Shown in pieces: positions 1-8,773 of a stretch of 64,000 nucleotides of DNA (its first letter is position 1; each line of letters begins with the position of its first letter). The notes below the pieces were generated by a model. That model made no database searches, was not told where the DNA came from, and saw only the letters and a program-made list of their open reading frames with translations. The position numbers and the translations under genes are program-made. The stretch comes from an uncultured Paracoccaceae bacterium (GTDB lineage: Bacteria > Pseudomonadota > Alphaproteobacteria > Rhodobacterales > Rhodobacteraceae): assembly GCA_947502145.1 (NCBI GenBank), contig CANMYO010000001.1, positions 1,728,238-1,792,237 on the forward strand, given 5' to 3'.

Positions 1-830
1 AATATCCGCGCACCCTGTCGCAGCGCGGTTGCAAACTCCGCCATCGTGGTGAGCCGTTCACCGGTCGCAACAGGGATCGTGGTATGCGCGGCAACGTCCG
101 AAAGGTCGGCGTCCGGGGGGATGGGTTCTTCGAACCAGAGCGGTTGGTAGGGTTCAAGTGCCTTCGCAAGTCTGATCGCGCCGCCGGTCGAAAACTGTCC
201 GTGGGTGCCGAAAAGCAGATCCGCCTTGTGACCAACGGCCTTGCGGATGGTAGCGCAGAACTGCTTTGACAGGTCAATATCGTAGAGCGACGGCTGGTGC
301 CCGCCCCGGATGGTGTAGGGACCGGCGGGGTCGAATTTCACTGCCGTATAGCCATCTGCCACGCGGTCCGCTGCTGATTGTGCAGCCATCTCTGGGTCAG
401 CCCAAAACGCTGGCAGCGGATGGTCATCGCGTGGGTAGAGATAAGTATAGGCGCGGATGCGGTCATTCATGCGACCGCCAATCAGCGCGTGCACGGGCCG
501 GTCGCGATCTTTTCCCAGGATGTCCCAACAGGCCATTTCAAGTCCCGAAAATGCCCCCATGACTGTCAGATCAGGGCGTTGGGTGAACCCCGCAGAATAG
601 GCGCGGCGAAACATCAGCGCGATGTTTTCCGGATTTTCCTCTGCCATATGCCGGGCAAAGACATCCCGGATCACATGGGTCATGGCGGCGGGACCGACGC
701 TGCTGGCATAGCATTCGCCCCATCCGGTAATGCCGGTATCGGTCGTGACCTTGACCAGTATCCAGTAGCGTCCGCCCCAACCCGGTGCCGGGGGGGCTGT
801 TTCGATGATGTCAAGGTCACTAAGTTTCAT
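1..830 (-). CDS. Enolase-superfamily sugar-acid dehydratase (mandelate racemase group), truncated at window edge
   Basis: Read directly from the reverse strand: an ATG at 830 opens 276 codons that run off the left edge. The N-terminal capping domain contains GWGECYAS (about residues 36-43). The barrel begins with AVKFDPAG (about 163-170), which carries the lysine of this superfamily, followed by FEEP (233-236) and GER (257-259), both metal-ligand motifs. Members of this family dehydrate aldonates or aldarates to 2-keto-3-deoxy acids, which fits the uronate genes nearby. At the position of the usual first metal ligand (Asp-x-His/Asn) the sequence is Gly-Thr-His (208-210), so the substrate cannot be named. 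The start is 25 bases from the divergent GNAT start, and no strong ribosome site is visible. Confidence 0.85.
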   Translation of the reverse strand, partial: MKLSDLDIIETAPPAPGWGGRYWILVKVTTDTGITGWGECYASSVGPAAMTHVIRDVFARHMAEENPENIALMFRRAYSAGFTQRPDLTVMGAFSGLEMACWDILGKDRDRPVHALIGGRMNDRIRAYTYLYPRDDHPLPAFWADPEMAAQSAADRVADGYTAVKFDPAGPYTIRGGHQPSLYDIDLSKQFCATIRKAVGHKADLLFGTHGQFSTGGAIRLAKALEPYQPLWFEEPIPPDADLSDVAAHTTIPVATGERLTTMAEFATALRQGARI

Positions 831-855
831 GACACAAACCCATTTGGAGGTATTC

Positions 856-1287
856 ATGCCCGAGCAGAGCACGCTTCGTGTTTTGGGTCCAGATGATCTT
901 GACCTGTTGATGTCCGTCACTCCGGGACTGTTTGATGCGCCGATGGACCGGGTGCAATCAGCGGCGTTCCTGCGCGATCCACTGCATGAGATCGTGCTGG
1001 CGTTTGACGCAGACCTGGCCGTTGGGATGGCAACGGGGACGGTGCTGCTGCACCCAGACAAACCCCCGGCGATGTTCATCAACGAAATCGGCGTGCGCGA
1101 TGGTTATCTGCGCCGGGGCATCGCCACACGTGTCACCGAAAAGTTGATCGAGATCGCCCGTGGGCGGGGATGTCGGGGGATATGGCTTGGCACCGAAAGC
1201 GACAATGACGCCGCACTTGGGCTTTATCGCAGCATGAAGGCCGACGAGGTAACGGGTTCGTTTTTCGGCTGGGACGATGCGTTGTAG
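856..1287 (+). CDS. GNAT-family N-acetyltransferase
   Basis: A 143-residue protein with the acetyl-CoA pyrophosphate-binding motif YLRRGIA in the central strand-helix (about residues 76-82), followed by a helix typical of motif A. The C-terminal segment NDAALGLYRS fits motif B of aminoglycoside-6'-type and ribosomal-protein-type GNAT enzymes. I chose the ATG at 856 because GGAGG stands six bases upstream; a longer reading from 805 would overlap the divergent dehydratase. It is convergent with the TetR gene, with only three bases between the stops. The acetyl acceptor is unknown, and nothing ties it to the uronate pathway. Confidence 0.85.
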   Translation: MPEQSTLRVLGPDDLDLLMSVTPGLFDAPMDRVQSAAFLRDPLHEIVLAFDADLAVGMATGTVLLHPDKPPAMFINEIGVRDGYLRRGIATRVTEKLIEIARGRGCRGIWLGTESDNDAALGLYRSMKADEVTGSFFGWDDAL

Positions 1288-1290
1288 TGG

Positions 1291-1965
1291 TCAGGTGCCG
1301 GGCCCAAGGGCGGCGGCGCGCTGACGCAACTTGGCTGCGGCCACCGGGTCCGGGTCACGGCCGGTAAAGCCCTGCAAGTAGGGTTCAAGCCGGGACATGC
1401 GCAGCGCCATCGTCTCGCGCACTTCAAGCGCGTGATACCCAAGTTGCATGAAATACAGTATCCGCGCGCGCGCATCGGCATCAACAGGCGCATAGTCGTG
1501 GCGCAGGAACATGTCGCGGATGGCGTCCAGCCGCGCATCGTCGGCGGCGTCCACGCGGGCGCGCAGAGCAGTGTCGCGCCGGGACCATTCGCGCACTGCG
1601 AAATCCAACCCGCTGTCAAACAGGGCGGGGTTGATGAAACAAAAGAAGAAGTTGCACAGCGCGCCTGAAATGTTCTGCGCCGGCTGCGCACAGTGTTCAA
1701 CAATCTGGGCGGTGTTACGGGCCGACCATTCATCCAGAAGGGCATTCAGCAAATCGCCGCGCCCTTCAAAATACCAATAGAAGCTGGATCGTGATACGCC
1801 CAGTTTTTGACTGAGAGAGAGGATCTTTACCTCTGCCACACCATCATTGACAAGCGCGTCCCGCGCGATGTTCAGCCAGTCATTCCGGGTTACCTTGATG
1901 TGGCCGACAAGGGGTTCCTTGTCGGGGTCATTGCGATGCAGCATGGGCGTTGCGCGACTGGACAT
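1291..1965 (-). CDS. TetR/AcrR-family transcriptional regulator
   Basis: A 224-residue protein with the N-terminal TetR helix-turn-helix: an ALVNDGVAEVKI helix, then LSQKLGVSRSSFYWYFEGRGDLL (about residues 51-74), the usual recognition-helix and FYWYF signature. The C-terminal ligand domain is not recognisable by eye. It lies downstream of gntR-uxaC-uxuB on the same strand, 131 bases after uxuB, so it could have its own promoter. The ligand and targets are unknown; the dehydratase at the left edge is a plausible but unproven target. Confidence 0.85.
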   Translation of the reverse strand: MSSRATPMLHRNDPDKEPLVGHIKVTRNDWLNIARDALVNDGVAEVKILSLSQKLGVSRSSFYWYFEGRGDLLNALLDEWSARNTAQIVEHCAQPAQNISGALCNFFFCFINPALFDSGLDFAVREWSRRDTALRARVDAADDARLDAIRDMFLRHDYAPVDADARARILYFMQLGYHALEVRETMALRMSRLEPYLQGFTGRDPDPVAAAKLRQRAAALGPGT

Positions 1966-2096
1966 GCGCTGCTTTCTGAAGGCGTGACGGCGGTTCCCGC
2001 CCGCGTATGGATTGCATGATGCAAGTCTGTGAGGTGGGATTCGTCAAGTACTACGGGGCAGACGTGGCCATTGCGGTGGCGTGGCGTCCTGCGGGG

Positions 2097-3368
2097 TCAG
2101 GGATCTGGCAGCGCCTGGATCAGCGCGTCAATGCGCTTTGACCGGGGGCCGCCGGCGTTTGCAATGGCCAGCAGGGCGTCCGCATTTGGGTCGGCCAAGG
2201 CATCCTTGCGTGCGGCCTTGTCGATCACAAACTCTGCCCAGGCGGGCAATACCGATGCGGCCGCGGGTGCAGAGGCCGCCGCTTTGATCGTTGTCAGAAT
2301 GCGAATCGGCAGCTTGAGCGATCCGTCCATCGCGATTTGGTCAAGGCGATGTGCAAGAGAGGCGTTTTCGAACCGCATCACAAGAGAATTTGCGTATTGG
2401 TCTGCATCTGCAGCGCTTGCCATTGGCAGTGTGCTTGCGGCTTCGGCCATCAATTGCGAGGCGGCGGCGCGCAGGTTCGGGTCGGCAATCGCCTCGTGCA
2501 CGTAGGTGTGTCCAGAGCGCAGACCTTGATAGGCCAAGAGTGAATGCGCACCGTTCAGCATGCGTAGCTTGCGCAGCTCGAACGGGGCAACATCGGGGAC
2601 AAATTGCACGCCCACGGCCTGCCAGTCGGGGTAGGGGGCGTGCAGGCAGTCTTCGACCACCCATTCGGTGAAGGCCTCGGTCGCGACGGGGCAGGCATCG
2701 GATCGGCCGGTATCCGCCCTGACGGTCTCAATGAAATCCGATGAGGTTGCCGGGACGATCCGGTCAACCATGGTGTTTGGGAATGCGACCTTTGAGTCCA
2801 GATAGGATTGCAGCGACAGCCCTGCCGCCTGTGCAAATTGGGCCACGGCCGCGGCGAGCTTTGATCCGTTGCTGGGCAGATTGTCGCAGCTGATCACGTT
2901 AATCGGGGCATCGGTTGCCGCCGCACGCGCCGCGAGACCGCGCGCCAGAAAACCGATCGCGGTGCAGGGCGTGGTGCCAGCCACATCCCGCGCGATCCCG
3001 TCATCTGCAAGGTCCAGCGCCCCCCCCGGTGTCAGCGCATAGCCATTTTCGGTGATCGTGAGGGTCACGGTCGAGACATCAGGTGCCGCAATGGTCGCAA
3101 TGATGTCGTCCGCATCGGTCGCGCCGGCCAGGACACTGTCGTGCACGTCGATCCAGCGATACTGCGCGCCATCCGCGTCATTGACCGCCAGCGTGTAGCC
3201 GAACCCCTGCGGCGCGAGCAGGTCGCGCATCCTTGTGCTGCGCAATGAGGCCCCAATGATCCGCCAATCGGTGCCTGCATGCTGATTGGCCAGATCAGTA
3301 TAGATCGCCTGATGTGCCCGGTGAAAATTGCCAATCCCGATGTGGAGTATTCTGGGCATGTCAGTCAT
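2097..3368 (-). CDS. uxuB: Mannitol dehydrogenase family; probable fructuronate reductase
   Basis: NAD-dependent polyol/uronate dehydrogenase of about 423 residues. It opens with PRILHIGIGNFHRAHQAIY, the Rossmann motif of the family, and contains KVAFPNTMVDRIVP (about 210-223 of the open frame) and the family segment KLRMLNGAHSLLAY. With uxaC directly upstream and uxuA at 13285, the likely reaction is D-fructuronate to D-mannonate. The frame is open further upstream, but uxaC ends at 3361. A start at 3368 overlaps it by eight bases, and an ATG at 3359 is an equally possible start. Mannitol or tagaturonate as substrate cannot be excluded from sequence. Confidence 0.82.
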   Translation of the reverse strand: MTDMPRILHIGIGNFHRAHQAIYTDLANQHAGTDWRIIGASLRSTRMRDLLAPQGFGYTLAVNDADGAQYRWIDVHDSVLAGATDADDIIATIAAPDVSTVTLTITENGYALTPGGALDLADDGIARDVAGTTPCTAIGFLARGLAARAAATDAPINVISCDNLPSNGSKLAAAVAQFAQAAGLSLQSYLDSKVAFPNTMVDRIVPATSSDFIETVRADTGRSDACPVATEAFTEWVVEDCLHAPYPDWQAVGVQFVPDVAPFELRKLRMLNGAHSLLAYQGLRSGHTYVHEAIADPNLRAAASQLMAEAASTLPMASAADADQYANSLVMRFENASLAHRLDQIAMDGSLKLPIRILTTIKAAASAPAAASVLPAWAEFVIDKAARKDALADPNADALLAIANAGGPRSKRIDALIQALPDP

Positions 3369-4734
3369 CCAGTCGATAGGTTGTGCGGGCCGCATCATGG
3401 GCCAGATGGCGTGCGATGCGCTGGGCGGCTGCAAGATCCATGCGGCCTGCCGCTATCTGTTGGTCAAGATGGCGGGCAACACATTGGCGCCACAGATCAT
3501 GCCGGGCCGGAATCGAGGTGAAAGCGCGGGTGTCGTCGTTGAACCCCGCAAGGTTCCAGTAGCCCGCGCTTTCCACCACGTTGTCAAAGTACCGGGCAAT
3601 GCCGTTTTCGCTGTCGTGGAACCACCAGGGGGGGCCCAGTTTCAACGCAGGCCAGTGCCCGGCCATGGGTGCCAGTTCGCGGGCATAGGTGGATTCGTCC
3701 AGCGTGAACAGGATGATCTGCAGGTCAGGATTGTTCCCGACACGATTGAGCAGGGCCGAGAGGCTTCTTGTCCAATCGACCGCCTTGGGGATGTCAGCGC
3801 CCATGTCCGGCCCATAGACATCAAAAAGCGCGTGGTTGGTGGACCTGACCGCCCCGACGTGCAATTGCATGACCAGCCCGTCCTCGGCAGCCATCTGCGC
3901 CATTTCAATCAGCATATGGCCATGGAACTGCTGCGCCTGCTGTGGCGTGATCGTGCCATCGGCGGCCCGGGTCAGCAGCGCCTGACGATCGGCACCCGTC
4001 AGCCAGGTCGTCATCGGATCTGGTACATCGTGATCGGTCGCGGTTGCGCCATGTTTTTTGAAATAGGCGCGCCGCTGGCGCAGCGCTGTCAGATATCCGT
4101 CAAACGCCGTGCAATCCTGTCCCGTCAGATTGGACATGCGGGTCAGGTCAGCAACAAAATCGGGGTGCAGCGGATTGATGACGCTATCGGGCCGAAACGT
4201 CGGGATGACGCGCCCGTCCCAGTCTGAACTGCGCACAGTGGCGTGGTGCGAAAGGTCATCCAGCGCGGCATCAGTGGTTGCCAGGCAACTGATGCCAAAC
4301 TGGTCATACAAGGCGCGGGGCCGGAAAGCGTCGCTGCGCAGCTGTGCTGCAATCTGGTCATAGATCGCATCAGCGGTGCGGGGTGTCAGCGGTTCTGTGA
4401 TGCCAAAGACATTCGTGAATGAATATTCAAGCCACCGTCGGCTGGCCGTGCCGAGAAATATGTGCCAGTGCGCGGCAAACAGACGAAACACATCACGCGG
4501 ATCGCGGTCCTGTCCCTGTGGTCCTATGCCTATGTCGGCAAGGTCGACCCCCTGGCTGTAGAGCATGCGGAATACATAGTGGTCAGGCTTGATCAGCAGC
4601 GCTGCAGGGTCGGGAAAGGACGCGTTACTGGCAAACCAGCCCGCGTCGCAGTGGCCATGGGGGGATACGATCGGAAGTGATTTGATGCCGTCATAGAGAT
4701 TTGCGGCTTGCGACGAAAGTCCGTAGGTGATCAT
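3361..4734 (-). CDS. uxaC: Glucuronate isomerase
   Basis: A 457-residue amidohydrolase-superfamily uronate isomerase, close to the usual 460-470. It interconverts glucuronate with fructuronate (and galacturonate with tagaturonate) in the cytoplasm. Visible signatures are the N-terminal metal motif PIVSPHGHCD (HxH), the WLEYSFTNVFGI segment, and LQLHVGAVRSTN, where a metal-ligand histidine follows strand five. The ATG overlaps the stop of the upstream gntR (ATGA), so the two are translationally coupled. uxuB follows with an eight-base overlap. Together with uxuA this makes a uronate-to-2-keto-3-deoxygluconate path; the KDG kinase and aldolase are not in the window. Confidence 0.95.
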   Translation of the reverse strand: MITYGLSSQAANLYDGIKSLPIVSPHGHCDAGWFASNASFPDPAALLIKPDHYVFRMLYSQGVDLADIGIGPQGQDRDPRDVFRLFAAHWHIFLGTASRRWLEYSFTNVFGITEPLTPRTADAIYDQIAAQLRSDAFRPRALYDQFGISCLATTDAALDDLSHHATVRSSDWDGRVIPTFRPDSVINPLHPDFVADLTRMSNLTGQDCTAFDGYLTALRQRRAYFKKHGATATDHDVPDPMTTWLTGADRQALLTRAADGTITPQQAQQFHGHMLIEMAQMAAEDGLVMQLHVGAVRSTNHALFDVYGPDMGADIPKAVDWTRSLSALLNRVGNNPDLQIILFTLDESTYARELAPMAGHWPALKLGPPWWFHDSENGIARYFDNVVESAGYWNLAGFNDDTRAFTSIPARHDLWRQCVARHLDQQIAAGRMDLAAAQRIARHLAHDAARTTYRLDD

Positions 4735-5471
4735 TCAAAATACTCGCGATGGCGGTCGGCCAGTGATTCCAGCGTCGTGAGCACAGTGCGCAGATGCGCC
4801 TGCATCAACCGGCGGGCCGCTTTCTTTTGGCGCTTTTCGACGGCCCTGAAAATAGCCGTATGCTGGGTGACCAATTCCCCCATGTGGTCTGCTTCATCCA
4901 GCGACAGGGCACGAAGCCGGTCGAGAGCCATTTTTTCGCGGATCAGGATCTCGGCAAGGCGGTCAGATCCCGTGGCCCGCGCAAGGATGAGGTGAAATTC
5001 GTCGTCCAGCGCGCGGAAATCCAGCTTGCGCTCTGTGCTGAGGCATTCTTGCTGCTGGTCGAGGTTTTCGCGCAATTGGGCAAGATGAGGGGCATCAATG
5101 CCGTTTTCGCAAATATTGCGCACAACGCCCAACTCGATTATCTCGCGAATGAATTGCGCCTCTCTGATACGCATATCACTGAGCTTGGTGGCAAAATTTC
5201 CGCGACCTGCGCTGGTGACGACCAATCCGGCTTCTCGCAATTGCTGCAAGGCTTCCCGAACGGGGGTGCGGGAGGCTTGAAAACGGCGTCCGACTTCGAT
5301 TTCGGGAATCAGTGATCCGGGCGCGATATCCATGTGCAGGATCGCTGAGGCGAGCCGTTCGTAAATTTGTGCGCCAGCATATCGGTCATGTTCAAGCGGC
5401 ATTAAGGCGCTGCTTTCAAAGAATTTTCCGACTGCCTTTTCGTTCCGGGCCATAATCAATTTCCCTGACAT
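4731..5471 (-). CDS. GntR-family regulator (FadR/FCD subfamily) of the uronate locus
   Basis: A winged-helix DNA-binding domain (IYERLASAIL...EIEVGRRFQASRTPVREALQQLREAGLV) is followed by an all-helical FCD ligand domain with metal-type residues (DDEFHLILARATGS...HTAIFRAVE). I place the start at the ATG at 5471, downstream of the palindrome at 5491-5506; an ATG at 5453 is also possible. A longer frame to 5510 would run through the palindrome and is unlikely. The gene heads the gntR-uxaC-uxuB operon and is divergent from the oxidoreductase/ABC/uxuA operon. It is therefore the natural autoregulated repressor of both arms, with a uronate or aldonate as probable effector (inference). Confidence 0.9.
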   Translation of the reverse strand: MSGKLIMARNEKAVGKFFESSALMPLEHDRYAGAQIYERLASAILHMDIAPGSLIPEIEVGRRFQASRTPVREALQQLREAGLVVTSAGRGNFATKLSDMRIREAQFIREIIELGVVRNICENGIDAPHLAQLRENLDQQQECLSTERKLDFRALDDEFHLILARATGSDRLAEILIREKMALDRLRALSLDEADHMGELVTQHTAIFRAVEKRQKKAARRLMQAHLRTVLTTLESLADRHREYFE

Positions 5472-5490
5472 TTCGGGATTTCCCTTGCAG

Positions 5491-5506
5491 TGTATACCTG
5501 TATACA
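5491..5506. promoter_or_regulatory. Probable GntR operator, perfect inverted repeat
   Basis: TGTATAC-CT-GTATACA is a perfect 7-2-7 inverted repeat midway between the divergent gntR (start 5471) and oxidoreductase (start 5558) genes. TGTATAC-type arms are typical of FadR-subfamily GntR operators. Its position lets one dimer control both directions. Confidence 0.75.
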
Positions 5507-5557
5507 GCAACAGTATAGGCCTGAACGGACGGTATTGCCTTGGGGGGATCGACGCGA

Positions 5558-6625
5558 ATGTCGGGGCAAAGCAAGCAGCGGGTTGCGATCATTGGTGCCG
5601 GTATGGTTGCCCGTGCGCATGTGCTGTCAGTGGCCGATCTGGGCGAGGAGCTGGAGTTGGCCGGAATCCTCGGGCGTGACCCTGACCGGGCGGCGGCACT
5701 TGCCAATGACGCGACGGAACAATGCGGCTATCCGGTTGGCCTGATCGCGGATCTCACAATGCTGTGTCGGGATGAGACGATTGATTGGGTCATCGTGCTG
5801 ACCCCGCCAAACGCGCGCCGCGAGATCGTGACAGCGCTGGCGTCGGCCGGAAAGTCGATCCTGCTGGAGAAACCGATTGAGAGGAGCCTTGGCGCGGCAT
5901 CAGACATCGTGGAGACCTGCGAAAGTGCAGGGGTCACGTTGGGCGTCGTTTTTCAGCACCGAGTACGCGCGGCATCGCGGGATCTGGCTGCGCTGATCGC
6001 GGATGGATCGCTGGGCAATTTGGGTATCGTTGAGGCTGTGGTGCCGTGGTGGCGGGAGCAATGCTATTACGATGAGCCGGGTCGCGGCACCTATGCGCGC
6101 GACGGTGGCGGGGTGCTGATTTCTCAGGCGATCCACACGCTTGATCTGATGCTAAGCCTGACCGGGCCGGTCCATGAAGTTCAGGCGATGGCAAACACCT
6201 CAGCGTTTCACGCAATGGAGGCCGAAGATTACGTGACCGCGGGCCTGCGATTTGCAAATGGTGCTGTTGGGTCACTCATCGCCTCAACCGCGAGCTTTCC
6301 CGGGGATGCCGAAAGTATCGCGCTGCATTTTGACAAGTGTGTTGCCACGTTGTCGTCGGGCGTCTTGCAACTGGATTGGCGCGATGGGCGGCGGGAGACA
6401 CGCGGCGCGGTTGCTGGCACTGGTGGGGGCGCGGACCCGATGGCTTTCACCCATGAATGGCACCGCGACATCATCAGCGATTTTGCACAGGCACAGGCGC
6501 GCGATGCCGCGCCGGTTGTTTCGGGGCGCGCCGCATTACAAGTTCACGCCCTGATTGATGCCATCATTGCGTCATCAACACAAAAGTGCGCTGTCACAGT
6601 GCAAATCCCGGAATTGAGTACATGA
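5558..6625 (+). CDS. Gfo/Idh/MocA-family NAD(P)-dependent oxidoreductase (first of three)
   Basis: A 355-residue protein with the N-terminal Rossmann motif RVAIIGAGMVARAH and the family motif LLEKPIE, whose Lys-Pro lies in the active site. The C-terminal alpha/beta domain carries ISQAIHTLDLM, which holds the catalytic-region histidine. The ATG at 5558 has GGGGGGA nine bases upstream; an in-frame TTG at 5540 is less convincing. It starts an operon with two further family members, an ABC importer and uxuA. Such enzymes oxidise or reduce sugars and sugar acids, often at C1 or C3. Which carbon is attacked here cannot be read from sequence. Confidence 0.88.
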   Translation: MSGQSKQRVAIIGAGMVARAHVLSVADLGEELELAGILGRDPDRAAALANDATEQCGYPVGLIADLTMLCRDETIDWVIVLTPPNARREIVTALASAGKSILLEKPIERSLGAASDIVETCESAGVTLGVVFQHRVRAASRDLAALIADGSLGNLGIVEAVVPWWREQCYYDEPGRGTYARDGGGVLISQAIHTLDLMLSLTGPVHEVQAMANTSAFHAMEAEDYVTAGLRFANGAVGSLIASTASFPGDAESIALHFDKCVATLSSGVLQLDWRDGRRETRGAVAGTGGGADPMAFTHEWHRDIISDFAQAQARDAAPVVSGRAALQVHALIDAIIASSTQKCAVTVQIPELST

Positions 6626-7632
6626 GAAACCCTATCAAATTTGCCGCAATCGGGCTGGACCACAGGCATATCTACGGCATGGCCGGGCATATGATTGACG
6701 CCGGTGCGACCTTCGTCGGCTGGTGGACGGAGGGTGAGCCCGAGACACTGGACGGGTTTGCAAAACGCTTTCCCGATGCGCCCCGCGTGACGGACCGCCA
6801 GATGCTGCTTGATGACCCAGAGATTGACTTGATCCTGACGGCTGCGATCCCGTCGGACCGCGCAGAGATTGCGATAACCGCCATGGTGCATGGCAAGGAC
6901 GTCATGGCCGACAAACCGGGTTGCACCACCATGACGCAACTGGATGCAATCAAGGCCACGGTCGCAGAGACAGGGCGGATCTGGTCCGTTGATTTTTCAG
7001 AACGGTTCGAAGTGCCCTGCGTGACCAAAGCGGCCGAACTTGTTCAGGCGGGGGCGATTGGCAAGGTTATTCAGACTGTCGGGCTTGGCCCGCACCGGTT
7101 GAACCGCGCGACGCGACCGCAATGGTTCTTTGAACGGGAAAAATACGGCGGCATTCTGATCGACATCGCGTCCCATCAGATTGACCAGTTCTTGTACTTT
7201 ACCGGGTCGACAGATGCCGATGTGACAATGGCGAGTGCCGCCAACTACGCAAATCCCAGCGACCCGGGTTTGCAGGATTTCGGGGAGCTTTCCCTGCGCA
7301 GCAGCACCGCGCATGGCTATGTGCGGGTTGACTGGTTTAATCCCGATGCTCTGCCCACATGGGGCGATGGCCGCCTGACAATCCTCGGGACTGACGGCTA
7401 TATCGAGTTGCGCAAATATGTGGATGTTGCGCGCAGTGACGGGACGGATCACCTCTATCTCGTTAACGGTGAACGGTGCGAATACATCCACGCAGCAGAT
7501 GCAGGTCGTCCGTATTTTGCCAACTTGTCCAACGATATCCGCAACCGCACGGAAGGCGCGATGTCTCAGGCGCATTGTTTCAAAGTCATGGAACTTGCGA
7601 TCCGGGCGCAGGAACTGGCGGACGGCGCATGA
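6622..7632 (+). CDS. Gfo/Idh/MocA-family oxidoreductase (second of three)
   Basis: A 336-residue homologue. The glycine-rich loop is atypical: FAAIGLDHRHIYG instead of GxGxxG, a variant seen in some members of the family. MADKPG replaces the usual EKP motif, and DIASHQIDQFLYF carries the DxxxH pair expected at the active site. The ATG overlaps the previous stop (ATGA), so translation is coupled. The divergent nucleotide loop suggests a specialised role within the three-enzyme set, or a different cofactor preference, but that is inference. Confidence 0.85.
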   Translation: MRNPIKFAAIGLDHRHIYGMAGHMIDAGATFVGWWTEGEPETLDGFAKRFPDAPRVTDRQMLLDDPEIDLILTAAIPSDRAEIAITAMVHGKDVMADKPGCTTMTQLDAIKATVAETGRIWSVDFSERFEVPCVTKAAELVQAGAIGKVIQTVGLGPHRLNRATRPQWFFEREKYGGILIDIASHQIDQFLYFTGSTDADVTMASAANYANPSDPGLQDFGELSLRSSTAHGYVRVDWFNPDALPTWGDGRLTILGTDGYIELRKYVDVARSDGTDHLYLVNGERCEYIHAADAGRPYFANLSNDIRNRTEGAMSQAHCFKVMELAIRAQELADGA

Positions 7633-8711
7633 TCAATGTTGCAATCATCGGTGCCGGGATCGGGCGTGAGCATCTGCGAGCCTACCGTCAATTGACCGAG
7701 CATTTTTCGGTCGTGAGTCTGTGCGATATTGATCTGGAACGGGCGGTTGAGGTTTTGTCCGCAGAGGGTGCCGATCCGACTGTTACGCGGTTGAGCGATG
7801 ACTTTGCGGCGCTGCTGGCGCGCGATGACATCGACCTGATCGACATCTGCCTGCCACCGCATCTGCATCTGGAGGCCTCGCTCAGCGCGCTGCGGGCCAA
7901 GAAACATGTGATTTGTGAAAAGCCGCTGGTCAGCTCATTGGCTGAGGCGGATAGGTTGATTGCCGCATGCGCCGAAAACAAGCGGATCCTGACACCGGTG
8001 TTCCAATATCGCTACGGCCACGCGGTCGCCAAGCTCAAGGCGCTGATCGCGGGCGGATATGCCGGCAAGCCGTTGATCGGCAGTATCGAAACCCATTGGC
8101 GCCGGGACGCTGATTATTACGCCAATCCATGGCGCGGCACGTGGAAGGGCGAACAGGGCGGTGCGGTTCTGGGACATGCGATCCACAACCATGATCTGCT
8201 TTGCGCAATTCTGGGGCCGATCCGCAAGGTCGCGGCATTCACTGATACGCGCGTCAACGAGATCGAGGTTGAAGACTGTGCCGCGATTTCTTTCCAGATG
8301 GAAAACGGCGCGCTGGCGACCAGTTCAATCACGCTGGGTGCGGCAGATGATCGCAGCCGGTTCAGGTTCTGTTTTGAGAAGTTGACCGCAGAAAGTGATC
8401 TGCACCCCTATGCACCAGCCACCGGGTCATGGACGTTTACGGCGCGCGGCACGGCTCAGGATCAACAGGCGATTGATGCATTCCTGCAAACCGTACCCGC
8501 CCCGGCACAGGGGTTTGTCGGGTTCCTGGGGGCGCTGGCCGATCGACTGGCGGGTGGCGGACAGGACGCGGTCACGATCGAAGACGGACGACGATCGCTG
8601 GAGCTGGTGAGTGCAATTTATGAGTCGTCACGGACATCAAAATTTGTCACGCTTCCGCTGAATGACGAATGCAGCCTCTACCATAGCTGGCTGCCAAACG
8701 AGGGCCGATAA
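7629..8711 (+). CDS. Gfo/Idh/MocA-family oxidoreductase (third of three)
   Basis: A 360-residue enzyme with the Rossmann start VAIIGAGIGREHLRAY, the CEKPLV motif, and GHAIHNHDLLCAI in the C-terminal domain. The ATG at 7629 overlaps the preceding TGA, and the open frame upstream (from 7476) lies inside the second oxidoreductase and was discarded. The protein ends 62 bases before the ABC binding protein. Three consecutive coupled dehydrogenases suggest sequential or paired redox steps on an imported sugar derivative. Confidence 0.88.
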   Translation: MINVAIIGAGIGREHLRAYRQLTEHFSVVSLCDIDLERAVEVLSAEGADPTVTRLSDDFAALLARDDIDLIDICLPPHLHLEASLSALRAKKHVICEKPLVSSLAEADRLIAACAENKRILTPVFQYRYGHAVAKLKALIAGGYAGKPLIGSIETHWRRDADYYANPWRGTWKGEQGGAVLGHAIHNHDLLCAILGPIRKVAAFTDTRVNEIEVEDCAAISFQMENGALATSSITLGAADDRSRFRFCFEKLTAESDLHPYAPATGSWTFTARGTAQDQQAIDAFLQTVPAPAQGFVGFLGALADRLAGGGQDAVTIEDGRRSLELVSAIYESSRTSKFVTLPLNDECSLYHSWLPNEGR

Positions 8712-8773
8712 AACGGACCTAGATAAACAGAGCGCCACATGGGCGCATGGAATAGACGAACGGGAGGAACCAA

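Noticed and set aside
3328..4227. A 299-codon forward frame opposite uxaC and uxuB
   Set aside because: It lies entirely antisense to the conserved uxaC and to the start of uxuB and shows no recognisable protein features.
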